Below are positions 25,245 through 33,556 of a stretch of DNA of 64,000 bases, piece after piece. Source of the DNA: Pseudomonas asiatica (GTDB taxonomy: Bacteria; Pseudomonadota; Gammaproteobacteria; Pseudomonadales; Pseudomonadaceae); NCBI RefSeq assembly GCF_009932335.1, contig NZ_BLJF01000001.1, positions 186,001-250,000 of the forward strand, read 5' to 3'. Numbering within the stretch: the stretch's first letter is position 1; each line of letters begins with the position of its first letter. The notes below the pieces were generated by a model. The model was not told the DNA's origin, made no database searches, and saw only the letters and a program-made list of their open reading frames with translations. The translations under genes were made by a program, and so were the position numbers.

Positions 25245-26624
25245 TCAGAGAATGTTGAATGGAATGGTGGTAACCACCCGGAACTCATCCAGGCTGCCAT
25301 CGCCCTGGGCCTTGCTGGCGCGGTGCGCGGTGTAGGTGGCACGGATGCTGGTGTCTTTCAATGGCCCGCTCTGTACCGCGTAGCTGGTGCCGAAGCCCCA
25401 CTCGTAGTGGGTTTCGCCATCCAGGCCGTTCACGTCGTAGGCGGTACCGCGGTAATGGGTACCATCGATGCCCCAGCCGCGGGCGTTGTACAGGTTGAAC
25501 TTCAGGCCCGGCACGCCGTACGGCGCCATGTTCAGCACGTAGGAAATCTGCAGCGATTTCTCGTTGGGGCCGTTGAAGTCCGACAGCAGCGAGTTGGCCA
25601 GGTAGATGCCGTTGGTTTCGTGCAGGTAGTCGAAGTACTCGTTGCCGTTGACCTGCTGCCAGGAGGCGCTGAGGGTGTGGGCCTGATGGGTCAGGCCGAA
25701 CGACAGGCTGTAGGTGTCGTTGTCGATATCGCCCATCTTCTTGCTGCCGGCGTCGACGGTCTTGTAGTAGTTCAGGCCGGTGCTCAGGCTTAGCACTGCA
25801 CTATCACCGAGCACATGGTTGGCGCCGAAGTAGTACTGGTTCCAGAAGTCGTCGACCTTGGTGGCGTACAGGCTGGTGCTCAGGCTCTTGAACGGCTGGT
25901 AGTTGATGCCGGCGGTGCTGGCGCGGTCGGTTTCCACGCCAGTGGCACTGTACTCGGTGCGGAACTTGCTGAGGCTCTGTTCGGTACGTGGCGAGACGCG
26001 GTCGAAGGTGCCCAGGTCGAAGCTCAGGTTGTCGAATTCGGCACTGTGCAGGAACGCGCCCTGGAAACTCGAGGGCAGGGCGCGGTTGCCGATGTAGGCG
26101 ATCATCGGCGTGTCCACCGATTGGCGGCCGACGGTGAGGGTGGTGTTGGACACCCGCGCCTTGACGTTGGCCAGGCCCATCTTGCTCCACTGGCCGACCG
26201 GGTCGCCGTCGCTGTGGGTCAGGGTGCGGTTGTTGGGGCCGGCGACGTCCTCGCGGTTCTGCAGCAGGGCGATGGCATTGTAACCGGCGGCTTCGACGGC
26301 GAAGCCGACGGTGCCCTGGGTGAAACCGGAACTGTAGTTGAGGATGGTGCCCTGCACCCAGTTCTCGCGGCTGTGGGTGTCGTGGCGGGTGCCGTCGCTC
26401 TTGTAGTACTTCCACAGCGGGGCGCGTGCGGCGCGCTCGCGGGCATACCAGTTGCGGGTGCTGCCGGACAGGCTCTGGCCGTCGACGAAGCCGCTGGCCT
26501 GCTCCTGCTCGCTGCTGCCTTTGAGGGTGATGGGCACGTATTCCTGGCTTTGCGGGTCTGCCTGGGTCACGGTGGATAAGGCACTGATGGATAAAGCCAG
26601 TGCGGTCAAGGTGAATAGTCTCAA
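25245..26624 (-). CDS. opdP: OprD-family outer-membrane porin, OpdP-like
   Basis: A TTG start at 26624, eight bases after GGGAG, gives 459 residues with a signal peptide ending near VTQA-DP. OprD-family features include the N-terminal GFVDGQSLSGSTRNWYARE, the barrel segments and an end in TTIPFNIL. A porin between dpp binding-protein genes is the arrangement of OpdP in P. aeruginosa, which takes up dipeptides. So dipeptides or basic amino acids are likely substrates here. The symbol rests on context and family, not on tested specificity. Confidence 0.82.
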   Translation of the reverse strand: MRLFTLTALALSISALSTVTQADPQSQEYVPITLKGSSEQEQASGFVDGQSLSGSTRNWYARERAARAPLWKYYKSDGTRHDTHSRENWVQGTILNYSSGFTQGTVGFAVEAAGYNAIALLQNREDVAGPNNRTLTHSDGDPVGQWSKMGLANVKARVSNTTLTVGRQSVDTPMIAYIGNRALPSSFQGAFLHSAEFDNLSFDLGTFDRVSPRTEQSLSKFRTEYSATGVETDRASTAGINYQPFKSLSTSLYATKVDDFWNQYYFGANHVLGDSAVLSLSTGLNYYKTVDAGSKKMGDIDNDTYSLSFGLTHQAHTLSASWQQVNGNEYFDYLHETNGIYLANSLLSDFNGPNEKSLQISYVLNMAPYGVPGLKFNLYNARGWGIDGTHYRGTAYDVNGLDGETHYEWGFGTSYAVQSGPLKDTSIRATYTAHRASKAQGDGSLDEFRVVTTIPFNIL

Positions 26625-26745
26625 GGTTAAAGCTCCCTTTCTGTTCTTCTAGTTATTGCCTGGCCTTGTGGGCCGGGCTTCTTGCTGCGGTGTTGCCAGG
26701 GTTGCCCGGGGTCACCGGGCAGAATCGGGGCGTTGTGTTGGCTGT

Positions 26746-26836
26746 GCCGGCCTCTTCGCGGGCGCGCCCGCTCCCACAGGTTTCGTGAACCTGAGGAGAA
26801 CCCTGTGGGAGCGGGTTTACCCGCGAAGAGGCCGGT
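26746..26836. repeat. REP-type inverted repeat with mismatched cores
   Basis: Left arm CCGGCCTCTTCGCGGGCGCG, right arm ending TTTACCCGCGAAGAGGCCGG. The outer halves pair exactly, while the loop-proximal core reads GCGCCC in one arm and GTTTACC in the other. It lies between the porin and the second binding-protein gene. Confidence 0.85.
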
Positions 26837-26848
26837 ACCGGCTAATGC

Positions 26849-28441
26849 TCAATCAACACTCACACCGGAAAAATCGTTGCGCCCGAAAGGGCTGACCTTG
26901 AATTCGGAAACCTTGATGCTCAGCGGTTGGTTGACCGTTGAATGTGCCACCGGGGTAATCGGCACCTGCTGCTTGAGCCGCTGCTGGGCCTGCTGGTACA
27001 GGGCGGTGCGCTGCGCGCGGTCGGTGACCTGCTTGGCCTGCTTGACCAGGCTGTCGTACTGCGGATCGCACCACAGCGAGTAGTTGTTGCTGCCGATGGC
27101 ATCGCAGTTGTAGAGGGTGCCCAGCCAGTTGTTCGGGTCGCCGTTGTCCCCGGTCCAGCCGATCAGGGCGATATCGTGCTCGCCGCTTTTCATGCGCTTG
27201 AGGTACTCGCCCCATTCATAGCTGACAATGCGCACCTTGAAGCCGAGCTTGCTCCAGTCGGCCTGGAGCATTTCCGCCATCAGCTTGGCGTTTGGGTTGT
27301 ACGGGCGCTGCACCGGCATGGCCCACAGGGTGATCTCGGTGCCCGGCTTGACTCCGGCCTGCTGCAGTAGCTGTTTGGCCTTTTCCGGATCGAAGGGGGC
27401 GTCCTTGATGCTGTCGTCATAGGACCACTGGGTTGGCGGCATGGCGTTGACTGCCAGCTGGCCGGAATCCTGATACACAGCCTGGATGATCGCCTGCTTG
27501 TTCACTGCCATATCCATTGCCTGGCGCACTTCCAGGCGGTCGAACGGTGGGTGCTGAGTGTTGTAGGCGATATAGCCGAGGTTGAAGCCAGGCTGTTGCA
27601 GCACCTGCAGCTTGCTGTCTGCCTTGAGCGCCGGGAGGTCTGCGGGGCGCGGGTTCAGGGTGACCTGGCATTCGTTGCGGCGCAGCTTCTGGATGCGCAC
27701 CGAAGGGTCGATGTTGATCGAGAACACCAGGTTGTCGATCTTCACGTCCTGCGGTGACCAATAGGCCTTGTTGCCCTTGTAGCGGATCTGCGAATCCTTC
27801 TGATAACGCTGGAACACGAACGGCCCGGTGCCGATCGGTTGCTGGTTGATGTCGCTGGGGCGCCCGCTGGTCATCAACTGTTCGGCGTATTCGGCAGAGA
27901 GGATCGAGGCGAAGCTCATGGCCAGGTTCTGGATGAACGCGGCATCGACCTTGTTCAGGGTGAACACCACGGTCAGTGGACCGGTCTTTTCGACACGGGC
28001 GATGTTCTTGTCCAGGCCCATGCTGATGAAATAGGGGAACTCGGTCGGGTAGGCCTGGCGGAACGGGTGGTTCTTGTCGAGCATGCGGTTGAAGGTGAAC
28101 AGCACGTCGTCGGCGTTGAAGTCGCGGCTCGGTGCAAAGGCCTTGTTGCTGTGGAACTTCACCCCTTCGCGCAGGTGAAAGGTGTAGCGCAGGCCATCTT
28201 TGGACACCTCCCAGCGGGTCGCCAGGGCAGGGTGCACGGCAGTGCCGCCGCGTTCGAACTCGACCAGGCGGTTGTAGATCGGTTCGGCGGCGTCGTTGTC
28301 GGTGGCGCTGGTGTACTGGGCGGTGTCGAAGCCGGCGGGGCTGCCTTCGGAACAGAACACCAGGTTGTTGGCCAGCAGGGCCGGCGATTGGCTGATCAGG
28401 CCCAGGGCCAGCAGGGCGGAAACTCGGGTGGTATGGCGCAT
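26849..28441 (-). CDS. Dipeptide-binding periplasmic protein, DppA paralogue 2
   Basis: The 530-residue precursor has a signal peptide ending near LLA-NN and a mature start NLVFCSEGSPAGFDTAQYTS. It belongs to SBP family 5 and shows YTFHLREGVKFHS, DADVLFTFNRML-like and WTGDNGDPNNWL stretches. It is closer to paralogue 3 than to paralogue 1, and shares long nearly identical DNA with paralogue 3 (27388-27445 against 29128-29186). It probably supplies DppBCDF with another peptide set. AAAGGA precedes the ATG. Confidence 0.9.
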   Translation of the reverse strand: MRHTTRVSALLALGLISQSPALLANNLVFCSEGSPAGFDTAQYTSATDNDAAEPIYNRLVEFERGGTAVHPALATRWEVSKDGLRYTFHLREGVKFHSNKAFAPSRDFNADDVLFTFNRMLDKNHPFRQAYPTEFPYFISMGLDKNIARVEKTGPLTVVFTLNKVDAAFIQNLAMSFASILSAEYAEQLMTSGRPSDINQQPIGTGPFVFQRYQKDSQIRYKGNKAYWSPQDVKIDNLVFSINIDPSVRIQKLRRNECQVTLNPRPADLPALKADSKLQVLQQPGFNLGYIAYNTQHPPFDRLEVRQAMDMAVNKQAIIQAVYQDSGQLAVNAMPPTQWSYDDSIKDAPFDPEKAKQLLQQAGVKPGTEITLWAMPVQRPYNPNAKLMAEMLQADWSKLGFKVRIVSYEWGEYLKRMKSGEHDIALIGWTGDNGDPNNWLGTLYNCDAIGSNNYSLWCDPQYDSLVKQAKQVTDRAQRTALYQQAQQRLKQQVPITPVAHSTVNQPLSIKVSEFKVSPFGRNDFSGVSVD

Positions 28442-28554
28442 GGCAAGTCCTTTTACGTCTGTTTGCGCCGCCTCGGGGTACGAATGGCGGCAACAGGTCG
28501 CCGACCCCGCTGCGGATGGCAGCGGGACGACATGAACGGGTATGAGGATGGCGG

Positions 28555-28578
28555 GGCACCCGCCGCTCGGCGGGTGCC
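28555..28578. terminator. Strong GC hairpin between two dpp binding-protein genes
   Basis: GGCACCCGCCG-CT-CGGCGGGTGCC is a perfect hairpin starting 10 bases after the stop of paralogue 3. There is no long T run on the minus strand, so it may be a partial terminator or an mRNA 3'-end stabiliser that sets binding-protein levels above those of the transporter. Confidence 0.6.
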
Positions 28579-28587
28579 TTGGCTAGC

Positions 28588-30213
28588 CTATTTGTCCACG
28601 CTGACGCCGTAGAAGGAGTTCAGCGCGAACGGGCTGATCTTGAAGTCCTTCACCTTGGCGCTCATGGGCTGGTACACGGTGGAGTGGGCGATCGGGGTGA
28701 TCGGCACCTGCTCCTTGAGGATGTGCTGTGCCTGCTGATACAACTCGGTGCGCTTGGCCTGGTCGGAAGTGGCCTTGGCCTGCTTGATCAGGTCGTCGTA
28801 GGGCTTGTAGCACCATTTGGAGAAGTTGTTGCCGTTCATGGCGTCGCAACCGTACAGGGTGCCCAGCCAGTTGTCCGGGTCACCGTTGTCACCGCTCCAG
28901 CCGATCAGCATGGCGCCCTGTTCGCCGCCTTTGGAGCGCTTGATGTACTCGCCCCATTCATAGCTGACGATCTTGGCCTTGATGCCGACCTTGGCCCAGT
29001 CGGATTGCAGCATCTCGGCCATCAGCTTGGCATTGGGGTTGTACGGGCGTTGCACAGGCATCGCCCACAGGGTGATTTCGGTGCCTTCCTTGATGCCGGC
29101 TTCCTTGAGCAGTTGCTTGGCTTTTTCAGGGTCGAATGGCGCGTCCTTGATGCTGTCGTCATAGGACCACTGGGTCGGGGGCATGGCGTTGACCGCCAGT
29201 TGGCCGGCGCCCTGGTAGACCGACTCGATGATCTTTTTCTTGTCCACGGCCATGTCCAGCGCCTCGCGGACTTTCAGCTGGGCCAGCGGGTTGGGCTCGT
29301 TGCTGCCCTTGACCTTGTCCATCACGTTGTAGGCGATGTAGCCGAGGTTGAAACCGGCTTGCTGCGGCATCTGCAGCTTGGGGTCCTGTTTCAGCGGCTG
29401 GATGTCGGCAGGGCGCGGGAACAGGGTGACCTGGCACTCGTTCTTCTTCAGCTTCTGCATGCGCACAGAGGCGTCGGTGGTGATGGCGAAGATCAGGTTG
29501 TCGATCTTCACGTCATCAGGTTGCCAGTAGTCCTTGTTGCCCTTGAAGCGGATCTGCGCGTCCTTCTGGTACTTGCTGAACACGAACGGGCCAGTGCCGA
29601 TCGGCTTCTGGTTGATGTCGGCGGCCTTGCCGTCCTTGAGCAACTGGTCGGCGTATTCGGCGGACTGGATCGAGGCGAAGCTCATGGCCAGGTTCTGAAT
29701 GAATGCGGCGTCGACTTCGTTGAGGGTGAACCTGACGGTATGTTCGTCGAGCTTCTCCAGCTTGGCGATGTTCTTGTCCATGCCCATGTCGGTGAAGTAT
29801 GGGAACTCGGTGGGGTAGGCCTTGCGGAACGGGTGGTCCTTGTCGAGCATGCGGTTGAAGGTGAACAGCACGTCGTCGGCGTTGAAGTTGCGGGTGGGCT
29901 TGAAGTAGTCGGTGGTGTGGAACTTGACCCCTTCGCGCAGGTGGAAGGTGTAGGTCTTTCCGTCGTCGGAGACTTCCCACTTGGTCGCCAGCCCCGGGAT
30001 GACTGCCGTGCCGCCACGTTCGAACTGGGTCAAGCGGTTGAACACGGTCTCGGCCGAGGCGTCAAAGTCAGTCCCTGTGGTGTATTGGCCCGGGTCGAAG
30101 CCGGCCGGGCTGCCTTCGGAGCAGAACACCAGGTTGGACGCTGCGAGGGCCGACGGTGCGCCGGAGAGCAAGCCTGCGCCTAGCAGGAACGGAATGACTG
30201 CGTGTTTGAGCAT
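28588..30213 (-). CDS. Dipeptide-binding periplasmic protein, DppA paralogue 3 (first gene of the dpp locus)
   Basis: The 541-residue precursor has a signal peptide ending near ALA-AS and a mature start NLVFCSEGSPAGFDPGQYTT. It carries the same SBP-5 features as its paralogues, including WSGDNGDPDNWLGTLYGCDAM near the C-terminus. As first gene of the locus it should be the most strongly expressed, helped by the downstream hairpin. It lies 375 bp from the nearest upstream gene, which leaves room for the dpp promoter. Confidence 0.9.
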   Translation of the reverse strand: MLKHAVIPFLLGAGLLSGAPSALAASNLVFCSEGSPAGFDPGQYTTGTDFDASAETVFNRLTQFERGGTAVIPGLATKWEVSDDGKTYTFHLREGVKFHTTDYFKPTRNFNADDVLFTFNRMLDKDHPFRKAYPTEFPYFTDMGMDKNIAKLEKLDEHTVRFTLNEVDAAFIQNLAMSFASIQSAEYADQLLKDGKAADINQKPIGTGPFVFSKYQKDAQIRFKGNKDYWQPDDVKIDNLIFAITTDASVRMQKLKKNECQVTLFPRPADIQPLKQDPKLQMPQQAGFNLGYIAYNVMDKVKGSNEPNPLAQLKVREALDMAVDKKKIIESVYQGAGQLAVNAMPPTQWSYDDSIKDAPFDPEKAKQLLKEAGIKEGTEITLWAMPVQRPYNPNAKLMAEMLQSDWAKVGIKAKIVSYEWGEYIKRSKGGEQGAMLIGWSGDNGDPDNWLGTLYGCDAMNGNNFSKWCYKPYDDLIKQAKATSDQAKRTELYQQAQHILKEQVPITPIAHSTVYQPMSAKVKDFKISPFALNSFYGVSVDK

Positions 30214-30497
30214 GGTGGCCTCATTGTTGTCATTTTTCGATTGAGGTGGCCTCGTGAGCCGACCTGCGGATACTTATGCAGGGGGTGTTCCCAATGCAAT
30301 ATGCGGAGGGATAGTTGGCGCCAGAAAAGTGGTACGAGCGTACATGGATGTCGCATTGATATAACTTTCGAAGAAGTTAAACGTTTGCGTAGGCAAAATG
30401 ATGGCTTTTTGCGGGATATTTCGAGGCGGGGTTGGCGTAGGAAGCACCTTATTGGTGCGTAGGAAATGTCTGAATCTGCGCTTTTTCGACTGACCTC
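30214..30497 (-). promoter_or_regulatory. Upstream regulatory region of the dpp locus
   Basis: This 284-bp stretch is clearly AT-richer than its surroundings and has no credible gene. It holds GCACC-TTATT-GGTGC (30446-30460), a short dyad, and several TATA-like hexamers, among them ATATAACTT near 30359-30367. It should contain the dpp promoter. In P. aeruginosa a peptide-responsive repressor (PsdR) acts on the equivalent locus, but no such gene is found here. Confidence 0.45.
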
Positions 30498-30579
30498 ATC
30501 GCCGGCAAGCCAGCTCCCACAGGTACAACACAAGGGCTGAAACCTGTGGTGTATCTGTGGGAGCTGGCTTGCCGGCGAT
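30498..30579. repeat. REP-type inverted repeat, perfect 24-bp arms
   Basis: Arms 30498-30521 and 30556-30579 are exact reverse complements with GCCGGC-AAG-CCAGC cores, a different stem head from most repeats here. A GGGGCGC-AAT-GCGCCCC hairpin follows. It lies just downstream of the SIMPL gene. Confidence 0.88.
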
Positions 30580-30605
30580 AGGGGCGCAATGCGCCCCCGG
30601 CGAAC

Positions 30606-31322
30606 TCAAGGCATCTGCACTTCGATCAGGCCATCGGCATTCATGCTCACTTCACTGGTCCCGGCCTCGATATCCGGCGCCGGTGCCGACTCATCAGCCC
30701 CCATTGCCTTCATCGCCATCGGCGCACTGCGCAGGTAAGGGCGCGGGTAACCGCTGCTGTTGAGGTTCAGGCTGACCACCTTGTAGCCCTTGCCACCCAG
30801 TGCCTCGGTAGCCAGTTGCGCGCGTGCCTTGAAGGCATCCACCGCATCCTTGAGCAGTGCATCCTCGCTGGCCTTGCGCGTGGCCGGGGCGATGGAGAAG
30901 TCCATGCCCCCCATCTTCAGCTCTTGCAGCAAGTCGGCGGTCAGCTGCGACAGGGCAGGGAAGTTGGCGCTTTCCAGGCGCAACTCGGCGCGCTCGCGCC
31001 AGCCGGTGATCTTCTGGCCCTTGCTGTCATATACCGGGTAGCTGTTGCGGCTACCCTGGCTGATCTTCACGTCCTTGACCTGGCGCGACTGCTGTACGGC
31101 CTTGTTCATGGTTTCGGTGATCTGCTTGGCGAGCTTGCCCGGGTCGGTGTTCTGCGCTTCGCTGTACAGGGTAACGACCATCAGGTCGCGCGCCACTTCC
31201 TTGCTGACCTCGGCACGCAGCGAGACCTGATTGTAGCGCGGCTCATCGGCAGCCAGCGCCGGCAGGCTGGCGAGCAGGCCGCAGGACAGGATCAGGGCGG
31301 TGCCGCGACGTGGGATTTGCAT
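30606..31322 (-). CDS. SIMPL-domain (DUF541) periplasmic protein
   Basis: The 238-residue precursor starts at the ATG at 31322 after AAGGAG. It has a signal peptide ending near LPALA-AD and then the SIMPL domain (YNQVSLRAEVSKEVARDLMVVTLYSEAQ, GYKVVSLNLNSSGY). Relatives such as E. coli YggE are linked to oxidative-stress resistance, but the mechanism is not known. It is transcribed alone, divergent from roxS. The longer frame to 31382 adds residues with no ribosome site. Confidence 0.9.
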   Translation of the reverse strand: MQIPRRGTALILSCGLLASLPALAADEPRYNQVSLRAEVSKEVARDLMVVTLYSEAQNTDPGKLAKQITETMNKAVQQSRQVKDVKISQGSRNSYPVYDSKGQKITGWRERAELRLESANFPALSQLTADLLQELKMGGMDFSIAPATRKASEDALLKDAVDAFKARAQLATEALGGKGYKVVSLNLNSSGYPRPYLRSAPMAMKAMGADESAPAPDIEAGTSEVSMNADGLIEVQMP

Positions 31323-31524
31323 GTGATACTCCTTGGCAATATAAGGCGTGGGTTGTGGCCATCCATTCCACGCATGGCCCATCAGACCGGCAACAGTGTA
31401 GTGGGTTCAAAAGTGCCATCATGAACCTGTGACAAAGTGTGGCGCTTTGCCGCATCGCTGCAGCGAGGCGCCTGGCTTCGGTATACTCCAGCCGATTTTT
31501 CTGGAGCACTCATCAGGAGAGCTC

Positions 31525-32781
31525 ATGCTCGCCGCCGTACAACCGCTGTCTGCTACTCGCCAGAACCTCTGGCGCCTGACCGTCATTCGGGTCCTGGTCC
31601 TGGCTGCCCAGGCCGGCTCCGTGGGCGTCGCCTACTGGACCGAACTGCTGCCTTTGCCCTGGCTGTCGCTGGCCGGCACCTTGGCCTTGTCTTCGCTGCT
31701 GTGCGCCTTCACGGCCCTGCGCCTGCGCCTGTCGTTGCCTGTTACCGAGCTGGAATATGCCCTGCAACTGGCCTGCGACCTGCTGATCCACAGTGCCTTG
31801 CTGTACTACTCCGGCGGTTCGACCAACCCGTTCGTTTCGTATTACCTGGTGCCGCTGGCGATTGCCGCAGTTACCTTGCCGTGGCTGTATTCGCTGATCC
31901 TGTCCGGCATTGCCCTGACCGCCTACAGCCTGCTGCTGGTGCAGTTCTACCCGCTCGAAGGCCTGCCGATGGCGCGGGACAAGATGCAGGTGTATGGCAT
32001 GTGGCTGAGTATTGCCCTGGCCGCGGCGGTGATCACCTTCTTTGCCGCACGCATGGCCGAAGAGCTGCGCCGCCAGGAGCAACTGCGTTCCGAGCGGCGT
32101 GAAGAAAGCCTGCGCGACGAGCAGCTGCTGGCCGTGGCCACCCAGGCCGCCGGTGCCGCCCATGAGCTGGGCACACCGTTGGCGACCATGAGCGTGCTGC
32201 TGAACGAAATGCGCCAGGACCACGCCGACCCCTTGCTGCAGGAAGACCTGCAGATCCTTCAGGACCAGGTGAAGCTGTGCAAGGAAACCCTGCAACAGCT
32301 GGTACGCGCCGCCGAAGCCAACCGCCGCCTGGCCGTGGTGGAGCAGGATGTCACGGCCTGGCTGGACGAAGCGCTCAACCGTTGGCACCTGATGCGCCCG
32401 GAAGCCAGCTACCGCTTCCAGCGCTTGCGCGACGGCCAGGTGCCGCGCCTGACCCCGCCGCCGGACCTGACCCAGGCGCTGTTGAACCTGTTGAACAATG
32501 CCGCCGATGCCTGCCCCGACGACCTTGAAGTGCGCCTGGACTGGGACACCCATGACATCGTCATCAGCATCCGTGACCACGGCCCCGGCGTACCGCCGGC
32601 AATCGCCGAGGCCATCGGCAAACCCTTCATTACCACCAAGGGCAAAGGCTTCGGCCTGGGCCTGTTCTTGAGCAAGGCCAGCGTGACCCGTGCGGGCGGT
32701 TCGGTGAAACTCTATAGTCATGAACAGGGTGGCACCCTGACCGAACTGCGCCTGCCCTATGGCAAGCGAGGAGATGAATGA
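31525..32781 (+). CDS. roxS: Redox-responsive sensor histidine kinase RoxS (RegB/PrrB family)
   Basis: The 418-residue kinase begins at the ATG at 31525, after AGGAGA. Six membrane spans fill residues 15-175 and include the quinone-binding heptapeptide GGSTNPF (97-103) known from RegB. The H-box has H213 in AAHELGTPLA, and C252 in KLCKETL matches the place of the redox-active cysteine in RegB. N-box NLLNNAAD and G-box KGFGLGLFL complete the kinase domain. It should sense the respiratory redox state and phosphorylate RoxR. The roxR frame overlaps its stop. Confidence 0.93.
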   Translation: MLAAVQPLSATRQNLWRLTVIRVLVLAAQAGSVGVAYWTELLPLPWLSLAGTLALSSLLCAFTALRLRLSLPVTELEYALQLACDLLIHSALLYYSGGSTNPFVSYYLVPLAIAAVTLPWLYSLILSGIALTAYSLLLVQFYPLEGLPMARDKMQVYGMWLSIALAAAVITFFAARMAEELRRQEQLRSERREESLRDEQLLAVATQAAGAAHELGTPLATMSVLLNEMRQDHADPLLQEDLQILQDQVKLCKETLQQLVRAAEANRRLAVVEQDVTAWLDEALNRWHLMRPEASYRFQRLRDGQVPRLTPPPDLTQALLNLLNNAADACPDDLEVRLDWDTHDIVISIRDHGPGVPPAIAEAIGKPFITTKGKGFGLGLFLSKASVTRAGGSVKLYSHEQGGTLTELRLPYGKRGDE

Positions 32782-33341
32782 TGAGCGAAGAAAACCAGGT
32801 CGAAGGCGAAGAGCTGCCGCACCTGTTGCTGGTGGATGACGATGCCACCTTCACCCGGGTCATGGCCCGGGCCATGAGCCGCCGCGGTTTCCGCGTCAGT
32901 ACCGCCAGCTCTGCCGAAGAAGGGTTGATCCTTGCCCAGCAGGACCTGCCGGACTACGCCACGCTGGACCTGAAGATGGAAGGCGACTCCGGCCTGGTGC
33001 TGCTGCCCAAGCTGCTGGAGCTGGACCCGGAAATGCGCGTGGTGATCCTGACCGGTTACTCGAGCATTGCCACTGCGGTGGAAGCGGTCAAGCGCGGTGC
33101 CTGCAACTACCTGTGCAAGCCGGCCGATGCCGATGATGTGCTGGCTGCGTTGCTGTCAGAGCACACCGACCTGGACAGCCTGGTGCCGGAAAACCCGATG
33201 TCGGTCGACCGCCTGCAGTGGGAGCATATCCAGCGCGTACTGAACGAGCACGAGGGCAATATCTCGGCCACCGCGCGGGCGCTGGGCATGCACCGGCGGA
33301 CCTTGCAGCGCAAACTGCAGAAGCGCCCGGTTCGGCGCTGA
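32778..33341 (+). CDS. roxR: Redox response regulator RoxR (RegA/PrrA family)
   Basis: The 187-residue regulator has a receiver domain with acidic DDD (20-22) and phospho-acceptor D64 in TLDLKMEGDSG. A short linker leads to a Fis-type helix-turn-helix (GNISATARALGMHRRTLQRKLQ), as in RegA. It overlaps roxS by four bases (ATGA); a second ATG at 32781 has slightly better spacing to AGGAG. In Pseudomonas the pair controls terminal oxidase genes and cyanide or low-oxygen responses. A REP repeat follows. Confidence 0.94.
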   Translation: MMSEENQVEGEELPHLLLVDDDATFTRVMARAMSRRGFRVSTASSAEEGLILAQQDLPDYATLDLKMEGDSGLVLLPKLLELDPEMRVVILTGYSSIATAVEAVKRGACNYLCKPADADDVLAALLSEHTDLDSLVPENPMSVDRLQWEHIQRVLNEHEGNISATARALGMHRRTLQRKLQKRPVRR

Positions 33342-33365
33342 TTCAGTACTGGCAGTGCCGGCCTC

Positions 33366-33446
33366 TTCGCGGGTAAACCCGCTCCTACAGGTGTTCACAA
33401 GCCTCCAGACCTGTGCAGTACCTGTAGGAGCGGGTTTACCCGCGAA
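33366..33446. repeat. REP-type inverted repeat, perfect 26-bp arms
   Basis: Arms 33366-33391 and 33421-33446 are exact reverse complements with GCGGG-TAAA-CCCGC cores and the CTCCTACAGG foot. It lies between roxR and the AEC gene. Confidence 0.9.
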
Positions 33447-33556
33447 AGGGCCGTAACTGCCAGAAACTTCTCTTTATCACCCCGCGATCCCCGCAAGTCC
33501 CGGCCGTTGGCGTATCATTAGCCCCCTAACGGCAACCCCTCCAGGATCGCTTGCGC

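Noticed and set aside
30746..31322. Frame opposite the SIMPL gene (30816-31424, 202 codons) as a gene divergent from roxS
   Set aside because: Antisense shadow; the SIMPL protein has a signal peptide, a ribosome site and family motifs.
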